Positions 1 through 8,082 of a stretch of 64,000 nt of DNA are shown piece by piece (the stretch's first letter is position 1; every line of letters starts with the position of its first letter). Made by a program: the position numbers and the translations under genes. Source of the DNA: Desulfatitalea sp. BRH_c12 (GTDB taxonomy: Bacteria; Desulfobacterota; Desulfobacteria; Desulfobacterales; Desulfosarcinaceae); NCBI GenBank assembly GCA_000961655.1, contig LADR01000018.1:1-64000 (forward strand), written 5' to 3'. The notes beneath the pieces were generated by a model, which searched no databases, was not told the origin of the DNA, and saw only the letters and a program-made list of their open reading frames with translations.

Positions 1-497
1 GGCACCATGCCGGCCGCCACCGACACGGCCGCGCCGCCGCTGGAGCCGCCACTGGTACGCTGCAGATCCCACGGGTTGCGGCAGGGGCCATACAGCGCCG
101 GTTCGGTGGTCACGGTGATGCCGAACTCAGGCGTATTGGTCTTGCCGAAAATGACCAGTCCGGCCTGCAGGTAGCGTTCGACCAGGGTGCTGTGATGATC
201 CGGGATAAAATCGGCATACAGACGGCTGCCGTAAGTCGTGGGCACGTCTTTGTAGAAGAGCCCCAGGTCCTTGAGCAAAAACGGCACGCCGCACAGTGGC
301 CCTTGGGGCAATCCTGCCGCGATCCGCTGGCGGGCCTCGTCGTACATGCAATGCACAACGGCATTGAGCCGCGGGTTGCGCGTCGTGACCCTTTCGATAG
401 CCGCCTCGAGCAGTTCAATGGGCGTCGTTTCACCCCGGCGCACCAGTTCAGCCAATCCGACCGCGTCGAATTTTTCATACGCATCGCAAGCACCCAT
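1..497 (-). CDS. Amidase signature family enzyme, N-terminal part (runs off the window)
   Basis: The first ~165 residues of an amidase-signature hydrolase are visible and the rest lies beyond the left edge. These enzymes hydrolyse amide bonds with a Ser-cisSer-Lys triad. The catalytic Lys sits in the segment [10 protein letters not shown] (about residue 80), and the Gly/Ser-rich signature [10 protein letters not shown] is present near the cut end. The ATG follows AAGGAGCGTGTAA, an ideal ribosome site, which fixes the start. The cupin gene lies about 60 bases upstream on the same strand, so the two may be cotranscribed. The sequence does not separate a GatA-type subunit from a stand-alone amidase; no gatB or gatC is in view, so a stand-alone amidase is more likely. 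Confidence 0.9.
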   Translation of the reverse strand, partial: MGACDAYEKFDAVGLAELVRRGETTPIELLEAAIERVTTRNPRLNAVVHCMYDEARQRIAAGLPQGPLCGVPFLLKDLGLFYKDVPTTYGSRLYADFIPDHHSTLVERYLQAGLVIFGKTNTPEFGITVTTEPALYGPCRNPWDLQRTSGGSSGGAAVSVAAGMV

Positions 498-556
498 TTA
501 CACGCTCCTTCTGTCTGCGTCCGTTCAGAAAACCATTCGCATAGCCAGCGCCGCGC

Positions 557-958
557 CTATTCCATACGGATATAGCAGTCTTTGTGAAATGGCGGGCTGC
601 ACACAGCGAAAAAAACCAGATCGCCGCTGCCACTATTGGTGATTCTCTGGGGCATGTCAACCGGAATACGGACCACGTCACCGGGCCCAACCGTCGCCGG
701 CGACATGGCGCCGATCTCCACCCGTCCCTGCCCGCTAACGATGATGTAGCGCTCGGTCACCCCGTCCAGACGATGCCAACCGGTCGTCACGCCGGGCAAG
801 ACCCGCGCACGGGCGATGGAAACAGCTTCATCGCCATCATCATTGGCAGTTTCCGTGATGAAACAGCGCTCTTCGGTCCAGAATTCCACGGCGTCGCTTT
901 CTCTTTTAATTTCGGCACGCAATACACGTCTCCTGGCCGCCTTGGGACGGCTGCTCAT
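557..958 (-). CDS. Small cupin-domain protein
   Basis: About 133 residues forming one cupin beta-barrel. The cupin 1 motif is recognisable around GVTTGWHRLDGVTERYIIVSG and the second around GPGDVVRIPVDMPQRI. Only some of the usual metal-binding His/Glu residues are obvious, with one His in the first motif. The chosen ATG (MSSRPKAARR) begins just before the conserved domain. An in-frame ATG at 1063 would add 35 residues with no cupin similarity, and neither start has a strong ribosome site. It lies upstream of the amidase on the same strand. Single-domain cupins bind small ligands or isomerise substrates; the substrate here is unknown. Confidence 0.75.
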   Translation of the reverse strand: MSSRPKAARRRVLRAEIKRESDAVEFWTEERCFITETANDDGDEAVSIARARVLPGVTTGWHRLDGVTERYIIVSGQGRVEIGAMSPATVGPGDVVRIPVDMPQRITNSGSGDLVFFAVCSPPFHKDCYIRME

Positions 959-1185
959 TACGATGATGCGCTCAAGAAAACCCAGCCCGCGGTACGCCAC
1001 GATGGATAACCCTGGCGCCGGTTCATTCGACGAAGGGGCCGGCTTCGCGCGGGTAGCGCGCATAAAGCCGATCGCCCCCGTCGGCTGAATTTCATCAATT
1101 TTTCCTCTCAGGCCTGCGAGGGTACACGTGAGGCTCTGCGGCTCGACACGGGTTTAGCGAAAAAGATGAACAGATGCGCGCCGGA

Positions 1186-2529
1186 TTACCAGCGACGTTT
1201 GCTCAACACAAGCAAAGACACCCCGAGCGCGGCGCCGAAAAAGAGCAGCAACAGCGTCAATTGCCCCCAAACGGCCGACAAGCCGCCGTCGCGCACGAGC
1301 AGGGTCATAAACGCATCATGTGCCCAGGCCAGCGGCGAGGCTTGGCTGATCACCTGCATGGCGTGAGGCATGGCGAACACCGGCACCATGATCCCGCCCA
1401 GGGCCGCGGCAATCACGATTGAGACAGGACCCAGTACGGCAGCCTGTTCGTTGGTGCGGGCCACTACCCCCAGCAAAATTCCGTAACCGGTGGCGGCCAG
1501 GGCGCTGCACAGTGCCACGACCAGCATTTCCCATGCATGCCCGCCGATCACGAAGGCATCTGTGCCCAGCAGCGGCAACAGCCATTTGCCCACCAGAACG
1601 ATACACAAAAACTGTATCATGCAGACGCCCGCATAGGCGGTCAGCTTGCCCAGGATCAATGCCGTTCGCGAAACAGGCATCACGAGCAATCGTGCCAGAA
1701 TGCCTTCGCGCCGTTCGCGAATCAAAGAGCCGGACAGGGGTACGACGATGAAAAACATGCCGAACAAGGCCCAGGCCGGCACATTTTGCTGCACGGCTGT
1801 CGGCAGGCGTTCGAATTTGGCCGATCCCGTGGACTGCACCGAGATGCACACGACCGGCGCCTGCATGATGTCTCCGCCCAGGGTCGGCACCAGTTGCTCG
1901 GTGATCTGAGGAGCGAATCCGCCTGCCAGGGCAGCGACGCGCTCACGCAGATGCCGCTCGAGGGAATCCCCCAGGTATTTCATGCTGTATTCGGCCTGCA
2001 TGACTGCCAGGGCCTGATGCAAGACGCCATTGACGGCGGTCCGGTAAATCGACTGGACGGTCGGATCAAAATGCACCGCCACTTCGGGAAGATCCGAACC
2101 AGGGGCGGCCGCTTCCGACTCTCCGGCCACCAGGCGCTCCATGCGAGCGCGCACGCGCTCAGCCACCGCAGCGGTCAATCCCGCCGGAATGGCCGCATAA
2201 AATTGCAGCTCGCCCTGCGCCACCATGTCAGCGGCCTTTTGCGTATCCACGGCCCGGCCGTCCCATACCCGCCGGAAGGTCACGGTCTCGTTGGCCTCCA
2301 GGGCGTGCACCAAAACTTGGGCGGCGGCACCACCGTCGGCATCGACCAGCGCTCCCCTGATGCGCAAGCCGCCCGTCTGGCGCAGTACGTTATCCTGCAC
2401 CAGCGTGATCACAACGACCAGAGCCGCCGGCATCAAAAACAGCAGCAACAAGCCGGTCCGGTCCCGGATCAGCAGAAGCCATTCCTTGTGTATGGTGGCC
2501 ACCCATTTAAGCATCGATCCAATTCCCAT
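1186..2529 (-). CDS. ABC-2 type transporter permease
   Basis: A ~447-residue membrane subunit of an ABC-2 exporter. It has an N-terminal cytoplasmic helix and first membrane span (LLLLFLMPAALVVVITLV), a large extracytoplasmic domain of ~200 residues, then five to six C-terminal spans, which is the YhhJ/YbhR/NatB-like layout. The segment GSLIRERREGILARLLVMPVSRTALILGK is the typical coupling region of ABC-2 permeases. The ATP-binding subunit lies immediately upstream on the same strand, so the pair forms one exporter. The start is uncertain: ATGs at 2529 and 2514 are both plausible and a TTG at 2568 is possible. The cargo cannot be inferred; drugs, lipids or polysaccharides are all known for the family. 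Confidence 0.88.
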   Translation of the reverse strand: MGIGSMLKWVATIHKEWLLLIRDRTGLLLLFLMPAALVVVITLVQDNVLRQTGGLRIRGALVDADGGAAAQVLVHALEANETVTFRRVWDGRAVDTQKAADMVAQGELQFYAAIPAGLTAAVAERVRARMERLVAGESEAAAPGSDLPEVAVHFDPTVQSIYRTAVNGVLHQALAVMQAEYSMKYLGDSLERHLRERVAALAGGFAPQITEQLVPTLGGDIMQAPVVCISVQSTGSAKFERLPTAVQQNVPAWALFGMFFIVVPLSGSLIRERREGILARLLVMPVSRTALILGKLTAYAGVCMIQFLCIVLVGKWLLPLLGTDAFVIGGHAWEMLVVALCSALAATGYGILLGVVARTNEQAAVLGPVSIVIAAALGGIMVPVFAMPHAMQVISQASPLAWAHDAFMTLLVRDGGLSAVWGQLTLLLLFFGAALGVSLLVLSKRRW

Positions 2530-2627
2530 CCGCGGCTTTTCCCTGAAAGCAGCGGACATCACTACCAAAAATAGCCAGAATACCTACCTTTACCCTATCT
2601 ACGCGACTGACATTGAGAAATAGTATC

Positions 2628-3422
2628 CTAATCACGCAACTGCCGCCCGGTCAGTTTCAGGTACAAGTCCCCCAAATCAGCGCAGTCGGGATGCTGTCGC
2701 ATGAGTTGCCCGGTGTCGCCCAGTGCAATGATCCGGCCCTGATCCAGGATTGCCAGACGCGAGCAGATGCGCTGGACCTCTTCCATGTAGTGGGTGGTAT
2801 AAATGATGGTGACCCCCTCTTCTTTCAATTGAATCAGGTTCTCGAGGATTCGATTGCGGGATTGGGCATCGATGCCCACAGTGGGTTCGTCCAGGAACAG
2901 CAGGCGGGGATGATGCAGGATGCCCGCGGCCAGGTTGATACGCCGCTTCATACCGCCTGAAAATGTACTCAAGGCCAGGTCGCCGCGTTCGGCCAAACCG
3001 GCCACCTGCAACCCCGAACGAACCGCCGCTTTCAACGCGTCCCCCCGCAGGCCGTACAAACGGCCGAAGTAAGTCAGGTTTTCCGTTGCGCTCAGTGTTT
3101 CGAACAAGGCGATGCGCTGGGGTACCACCCCGATGTGCTGACGCACCCGCCGAGGATGGCGCAACGCATCCAGACCGCAGATCTGCACCTGGCCGCCAAG
3201 CGGGCGCAGCAGGGTGCTCATCACCGAGATGGCGGTGGTTTTGCCGGCACCGTTGGGCCCGAGCAAGCCGAATATTTCGCCGTTGGCCACCGTCAGATCC
3301 ATCGCCTGCAGTGCGGGCTCCGTTGCACCGGGATAAACATGGGTCAAACCGCTTACCCGCAGCACGGGCACCGAGGAGGGCTCCGAAGAGTTGAAAACGA
3401 GTTGCGAAGGGGCTGCACTCAC
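2628..3422 (-). CDS. ABC transporter ATP-binding protein (ABC-2 exporter partner)
   Basis: A ~264-residue ATPase with Walker A GPNGAGKTT, Q-loop VVPQR, signature FSGGMKRR, Walker B LLFLDEPTVGID and the His switch TTHYMEE, in canonical order. It powers the permease encoded about 100 bases downstream. The frame is open to 3590, but the extra N-terminal residues show no ABC similarity, so a GTG start at 3422 (beginning VSAAPSQLVF) is preferred; its ribosome site is weak. The FSGGMKRR and DEPTVGID signatures are those of the DrrA/NatA/YbhF group of export ATPases. Confidence 0.93.
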   Translation of the reverse strand: MSAAPSQLVFNSSEPSSVPVLRVSGLTHVYPGATEPALQAMDLTVANGEIFGLLGPNGAGKTTAISVMSTLLRPLGGQVQICGLDALRHPRRVRQHIGVVPQRIALFETLSATENLTYFGRLYGLRGDALKAAVRSGLQVAGLAERGDLALSTFSGGMKRRINLAAGILHHPRLLFLDEPTVGIDAQSRNRILENLIQLKEEGVTIIYTTHYMEEVQRICSRLAILDQGRIIALGDTGQLMRQHPDCADLGDLYLKLTGRQLRD

Positions 3423-3612
3423 GACAACGGCCTGTATGGGTGGACAAATAAACCTTCCGATCAAGCAACGGCTCTTAACACGGGGCCTGTGGACGGTCAA
3501 CCCAATGATCGGCCTGTGCGCGGCAAGAACCATCCACAGGTATATGCGTATTGCCGGCTCTCTGGCCATCACGGAAGCATTTTTGGGCATATCTCAGGAA
3601 GGTGGGTGATGG

Positions 3613-4545
3613 CTATCCGCAGTACATGGGCGCCACTTTTTCCAGGAAATCGCCCTGTTCATCCAAGAAGCGCTGCAAACTGTGCAAGCCGATGAGAGGC
3701 GTTACGGCGCGGGAAATGGCGCTGATGGGGATATCGGCGAAATCGCATTGAAAGCGGGTGTTGGGTGAATCGGGTACCATCTTATTGACGATAATTTGTG
3801 CGACCGGCATGTCGAACCCTTTGAGCGTTTGCACGATCCGCCGAGATTCGGAAAAAGACAGCGTGTCCGGATTGAGCACCAAATGAATATGGGTTTGCTG
3901 AGGATCCCTGAAACCTGCACACAAGGCTTGGTAGCTGCTTTGACGTTTGACAATTCTTTGCAGAACTTTGTCTTTCTCCAACTCAAGATGGCCCAGCTTA
4001 ATTCTTGTAATCATCTCTTTTTTACGAATGATTTCCTGGCGCATTTTCAGCAAAGCCTCGATCCACACCAATGAAAGCGCTGGCAGACCGAAAAATCGCA
4101 GGGAAAGCGCGGTCGGCGGCATATCGAACAGCACAAAGTCATTGTCCGCATAGCGTGCCGCAATGTGCTGAAAAGCCTGCAGGAGGGCGTATTCTTCCAG
4201 ACCGGGGGCGAATTGCATGACATTCAGATATCCCTCGAGATTGAAGGCGGTCAAATAGCGATAGCTTTGAAGTATTTCAGTGCGAACATCCTGCAGATAT
4301 CTTTTGATCCAACGCGCCTGATCGATTTCCATCACGCTCAGGTTGGGCGTGACCGCCGAGGGCTTGTCATTGAGGCGCTGTTGAAAAATATCAGACAAAT
4401 TGTGGGCCGGATCAAGGGAGACAAGCAGCACGCGGCGATTTTCGGAAGCCAGGCAAACCGAGATCAGCGCGGCCGCGGTGGTTTTGCCAACCCCGCCCTT
4501 ACCTAAAAGATAACAATGGACCGATTTTTCCAGAGGATTCTCCAT
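3613..4545 (-). CDS. ArsA/Get3-like P-loop ATPase
   Basis: About 310 residues with the deviant Walker A GKGGVGKTT near the N-terminus, switch I SLDPAHNLSD and a switch II region DMPPTALSLRFFGLP that aligns with the DTAPTGHTLRLL segment of Get3/ArsA. These features define the ArsA/Get3 branch of SIMIBI ATPases, which act as dimers in anion extrusion or membrane-protein targeting. Only one ATPase half is present, as in Get3. No CxxC zinc motif or arsenite-binding cysteine cluster is seen, and no arsB or arsR lies nearby, so arsenic resistance is not supported. It is the last gene of a three-gene minus-strand set with a 93-residue protein and a small membrane protein. The ATG at 4545 was chosen because the P-loop follows closely. 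Confidence 0.85.
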   Translation of the reverse strand: MENPLEKSVHCYLLGKGGVGKTTAAALISVCLASENRRVLLVSLDPAHNLSDIFQQRLNDKPSAVTPNLSVMEIDQARWIKRYLQDVRTEILQSYRYLTAFNLEGYLNVMQFAPGLEEYALLQAFQHIAARYADNDFVLFDMPPTALSLRFFGLPALSLVWIEALLKMRQEIIRKKEMITRIKLGHLELEKDKVLQRIVKRQSSYQALCAGFRDPQQTHIHLVLNPDTLSFSESRRIVQTLKGFDMPVAQIIVNKMVPDSPNTRFQCDFADIPISAISRAVTPLIGLHSLQRFLDEQGDFLEKVAPMYCG

Positions 4546-4594
4546 CTCAGTTGAACGCCTTGGGCTACAGCAAGGATCGAACCGATTCACCGGG

Positions 4595-4876
4595 TCAGTC
4601 GATACCAAAAATGGAAAACAGCCTGGATATGGGTTCGTTGGCCGTTTCTACATTCTGAACCATGAGAGCGAGTTCCCGTTCCATGTGCGGCGCCAGGTCC
4701 AGGGCAATATGCATGGGCGGCGACGGCAGCCCTACAAAAGATCCCAGCACGATCAGGCCGAAGATATGCTCCAACTCCTCTACTTCGGCTTCGATGGTCT
4801 GCACGGCTTTGCCACGCGCCACCTCGTCGGCGACATCACGAAAAGCTTTCAATCTATCAATCATGCGGCGCAGCAT
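4595..4876 (-). CDS. Small conserved-looking protein between a membrane protein and the ArsA-like ATPase
   Basis: A 93-residue protein beginning MLRRMIDRLKAF. It has a charged helical N-terminus, an acidic stretch (IEAEVEELEHIFG), a hydrophobic middle (IFGLIVLGSFVGLPSPP) and a helical C-terminus. The start is set by AAGAGGACGCG directly before the ATG; a longer frame to 4972 would overlap the upstream gene. It lies 10 bases after the membrane-protein gene and about 50 bases before the ATPase gene, so cotranscription is very likely. No family is recognised. The hydrophobic stretch could form a peripheral or single membrane helix, consistent with a membrane adaptor for the ATPase; that role is inferred from position only. 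Confidence 0.7.
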   Translation of the reverse strand: MLRRMIDRLKAFRDVADEVARGKAVQTIEAEVEELEHIFGLIVLGSFVGLPSPPMHIALDLAPHMERELALMVQNVETANEPISRLFSIFGID

Positions 4877-4886
4877 CGCGTCCTCT

Positions 4887-5333
4887 TCATGATGGGTACT
4901 CCAGCCCGGCCCGGAAGATACGTTTTTCCAGGGCGATCCTGTTGGGTGATGGATAATAGTAGTAGGCGGCATACAGCGCCATCAGGACAGTTCCGACAAA
5001 ATGAAAATAGGTGATCGGAAGCGCATAGGCCAGGGCTGCGAGATAGGCAGGTATCAGCGCGACGATGAGGAACCTGCGCTCAAAGGCGAGCAGATCGGCC
5101 ATCGGTGTTCGTTCCTGATGGCGGATGCGATGCAGAAACAGGGTCCGGTAAAATATCGGAAGCGCTATGGCGAAGGTGCCTGCAAGAATAAAAAGGGCCG
5201 GGCCGGCCAAGCCTGACCAGGGTGCTTCAGGCCCGAAGTGGTAGCCGGCGTATTTGGCCAGATAGATCACGGCGATAACGAGCAACGCCGGAACGAGCAG
5301 ACGGAAATAGGTCTTTTTGAGTTGGCGCGTCAT
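4887..5333 (-). CDS. Small integral membrane protein, first gene of the ArsA-like cassette
   Basis: About 148 residues from MTRQLKKTYF with four predicted membrane spans (LLVPALLVIAVIYLA; LAGPALFILAGTFAIALPIFY; FLIVALIPAYLAALAYALPI; FVGTVLMALYAAYYYYPSP) and a basic, cytoplasm-like C-terminus. An in-frame ATG at 5423 would add 30 non-hydrophobic residues; the internal ATG is preferred although its ribosome site is weak. It is followed with 10-base spacing by the 93-residue protein and then the ATPase. No transporter family is recognised. A membrane anchor or receptor partner of the ArsA/Get3-like ATPase is a reasonable but untested idea. Confidence 0.7.
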   Translation of the reverse strand: MTRQLKKTYFRLLVPALLVIAVIYLAKYAGYHFGPEAPWSGLAGPALFILAGTFAIALPIFYRTLFLHRIRHQERTPMADLLAFERRFLIVALIPAYLAALAYALPITYFHFVGTVLMALYAAYYYYPSPNRIALEKRIFRAGLEYPS

Positions 5334-5457
5334 TTTCGATTCATCCGGACAGTTGTTGGGGCGCTTGAAGGTGTGGTCAAAAGGGTCCCCCTGGCGCGTG
5401 CAACGAATCGGTCTTGCACGCACCAGGGAAAAATGCTTTTCAACGACCGGCGCAACC

Positions 5458-7200
5458 CTATGTGGTAATTGGCGCCGGTACCTCCGGAACGATTTTCTTC
5501 GGTACGAAGAACGCGATCAGGCCTTCCACCAGGATCCAGGCTGCAAGGATGATAACAATCAGGTTGATGGCCTGCAAAAGCAGGTTATGCTGGGCACCGA
5601 AGGAGATCTGGTTCAAAATGGCGGCCCAGAGGGTGATCACGGCCATGAAGATTGCCGGAAATCCCGCCACGACCCACTTGAGACCGCCTTTCGTCTTCAG
5701 GTAGAGGGTGATGATGATGAGCGCCAAAGCGGCCAGGGTCTGGTTGGTAGCGCCGAAAAGCGGCCACAGTTTCAAGGCGCCGGCGCCGCTGGCCCCCGTG
5801 GCGAATGCGAGAAACAGCGCGCTGCCCACCGCCACGCTGGTGGCCGCATACCGATTGGTGAGCGCCTGGATTTTCAACCCGGCGAAAAGTTCGGCCACCA
5901 CGTACCGTTGAATCCGTGTGGCGGTATCGAGCGTCGTGCCGGCGAAAGAGGCCACAAATACTCCCATGATGGTCACCCCAATGGCTTTGGGAATACCGAG
6001 CGTTGCGATCATGTTCGCCGATCCGTCAACGAATGCCCCCAGCATGGCCCCGAGACCCGATGCCGATGCCCAGGAAGCATAGTGCGTGGTCCAGGCTGCC
6101 ACCCCGGTCAAGGTTTCCCCGGATTTGGTGGTGTAAGCGATGCCAATACCGGCACAGGTCGCAATCACCACGAGCGTGGCCAGGGCCCCTTCCAGCAACA
6201 TGGAACCGTAGCCTACAAAGAGCGAATCTTCTTCGCGGGCCACCTGCTTCGATGAGGTTCCCGAGGAGACCAGGGCGTGGAAGCCCGAGATTGCCCCGCA
6301 GGCAATGGTGATAAAAAGAAAAGGGATCATGGATGGGGCTTGTGCCGGCTGAAACTGCACCGCCGGAGCAACGATGTGCAGTTGACCGCTGAACGCGGAA
6401 GCCAGGATACCCAGAATGATCAACGCCATGGCCACCATGAGCTGATGGGAATTGATGAAATCGCGTGGCTGCAAAAGAGTTGTCACCGGCAGCGTCGAAG
6501 CGATAAACGCGTAGGTCAGCAAGATGATGGTCCAGACGCCGGTACCTGGTATCCCTGCCACCTCAGGCATTTTAATCGGCAAATAAGCGCCGATGATGAC
6601 CGTGAGATACATGACGACCACCGCCACGATCGACCAGCTCAAAACACTGGCCCCTTTTTTATAAATCATGTGGCCCAAGAGGACAGCAATGGGAATTTCA
6701 AGCCAAACCGGCAGCACGGATTGCGGATAGAGGCCGAAAATAATCGCGATCACAAGTCCGAAAACAGCGATCACGATCCACAGTTCCAGGAAGACAATCA
6801 GGAAGAAAAAAAACTTGGTGCGTTCGTTGACATACTTGGCCGTGTAGTCGGAAATCGATTTTCCCTGGTTGCGCAATGAGATGACCAACGCACCGAAATC
6901 GTGTACCGCACCCATGATAATGCTGCCCACGAAAATCCAGATCAACGCCGGCACCCATCCCCAGATCACCGCGATGGCCGGCCCGACGATCGGCCCAGTG
7001 CCGGCGATAGAGGTAAAATGATGCCCGAAGATGACCTCCTTTTTCGTGGGCACATAATCCCTGCCGTCATTCAATGTTTCGGCAGGTGTTTTGCGCCCCC
7101 CATCCAACTGAAAAATCCGCTTGCCGATAAACTTTCCATAAAACTGGTACATGATGATGTAGCCTGCAAAAGCAAGGAGCATGATCAATAAAGCATCCAT
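5458..7200 (-). CDS. cstA: Carbon starvation protein CstA family transporter
   Basis: A 580-residue polytopic membrane protein. The CstA N-terminal region is clear: DGRDYVPTKKEVIFGHHF, then the conserved SIAGTGPIVGPA, GWVPALIWIFVG and VHDFGALVISLRNQGKSI segments. CstA proteins take up pyruvate or peptides, typically under carbon limitation. The chosen ATG follows AATAAAGGAGGAATA, a near-perfect ribosome site; an upstream start at 7257 would lie before that site. It is shorter than the ~700-residue E. coli CstA. An FeS or formate transporter is excluded by the family motifs. It precedes the ArsA-like cassette by more than 100 bases and is probably its own unit. Confidence 0.95.
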   Translation of the reverse strand: MDALLIMLLAFAGYIIMYQFYGKFIGKRIFQLDGGRKTPAETLNDGRDYVPTKKEVIFGHHFTSIAGTGPIVGPAIAVIWGWVPALIWIFVGSIIMGAVHDFGALVISLRNQGKSISDYTAKYVNERTKFFFFLIVFLELWIVIAVFGLVIAIIFGLYPQSVLPVWLEIPIAVLLGHMIYKKGASVLSWSIVAVVVMYLTVIIGAYLPIKMPEVAGIPGTGVWTIILLTYAFIASTLPVTTLLQPRDFINSHQLMVAMALIILGILASAFSGQLHIVAPAVQFQPAQAPSMIPFLFITIACGAISGFHALVSSGTSSKQVAREEDSLFVGYGSMLLEGALATLVVIATCAGIGIAYTTKSGETLTGVAAWTTHYASWASASGLGAMLGAFVDGSANMIATLGIPKAIGVTIMGVFVASFAGTTLDTATRIQRYVVAELFAGLKIQALTNRYAATSVAVGSALFLAFATGASGAGALKLWPLFGATNQTLAALALIIITLYLKTKGGLKWVVAGFPAIFMAVITLWAAILNQISFGAQHNLLLQAINLIVIILAAWILVEGLIAFFVPKKIVPEVPAPITT

Positions 7201-8082
7201 TATTCCTCCTTTATTAAATTGGCCCAACCCCATGAATCCATTGAAAAGGCCGTCCACCGCCTTTTCACAATCACCCCTTCGCGTTCCTGAGTAGCTTTGA
7301 AACTATCCCCTTAAAGGCGTCCATTGTCAATAGCCGCAGCTCTACGGTCAGGGCCACCACATGTAAACCTTGGACGAAGCGTGCTATTTTGAGGTTCTTT
7401 ACTTGGCTCAATATCTATCGTGCTGAAATCCGGTGATCCGGGGGGCGTCCGCGCCACCATCCATTCGATCAGGTGAGGCTATAAGACATGCTCCGGACGG
7501 GCCGCAAACTAAGCTGCGCTCAAACAGTGCGGCCCTTATGTCCTGCGCACGCCTTATGCCTCACGAAATCTCATGGCTGACGTGGCGCGGACCACCCACC
7601 CGGATCCTCTTCCGTGCTAACCCCGAAAACGAATTTGGGTATCCTGAGAGAGGTTTGTTTCATGCGATTGCCCTGGTTCTACGGTCGGGAAGCTCGGCCC
7701 CGAGTCGAATTGCGCGTGCCTGCTTGGTCCGAGAGCCTGTTCCGCCGCTCTGTGGCTCTGGAACGCGTCGGAAGCTTGATGAATCTTTATTTCGAAGAAA
7801 TGTTGAGGTGCTGAAAACCGGCCTGAACGCGGTTGATCGGGTCTGATTCCCACATGGCTAAGCGGTGATGTTGCAACAGGAAAGGTCGGCAGGCATGTTT
7901 CACGAGTTTGTTCGGCCTTTCGATGATGCCATAGACACTCTTGCCGGAATTTTGGTGTCGGCATCAATCCTCCGCGTCTGGCGTGCTTCTGCTTTTTGGG
8001 TCAGGATACGATTTGCTGCGCTCTTGCTTCGTATCATTTTCAGTACGCAGGTCCTTCGCGGCCTTCAACAGGAAATCGGATT
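7201..8082. other. Long intergenic stretch with a repeat fragment, no convincing gene
   Basis: About 880 bases between cstA and sbcC. Open frames of 74-137 codons occur here but none has a ribosome site or a recognisable domain. A fragment of the dispersed composite repeat lies at about 7543-7630. The cstA ribosome site occupies the left edge. I see no RNA gene. Confidence 0.6.
7543..7630 (+). repeat. Half copy of the dispersed composite repeat (left module only)
   Basis: This stretch matches the reverse complement of 31402-31490 closely, sharing the order CTGCGCAC, CTTATGCCTCAC, AAATCTCATGGCTGACG, GGCGCGGACCACCCACCCGG, CCTCTTCCGTGC and CCCCGAAAACG. The hairpin-ended module that accompanies it at 31.5 and 46.0 kb is absent here. 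Confidence 0.8.

Noticed and set aside
7433-7846. 137-codon plus-strand frame in the intergenic region
   Set aside because: It passes through the dispersed repeat, has no ribosome site and no recognisable domain.
7617-7967. 116-codon minus-strand frame upstream of sbcC
   Set aside because: No start signal or domain; composition resembles translated repeat sequence.
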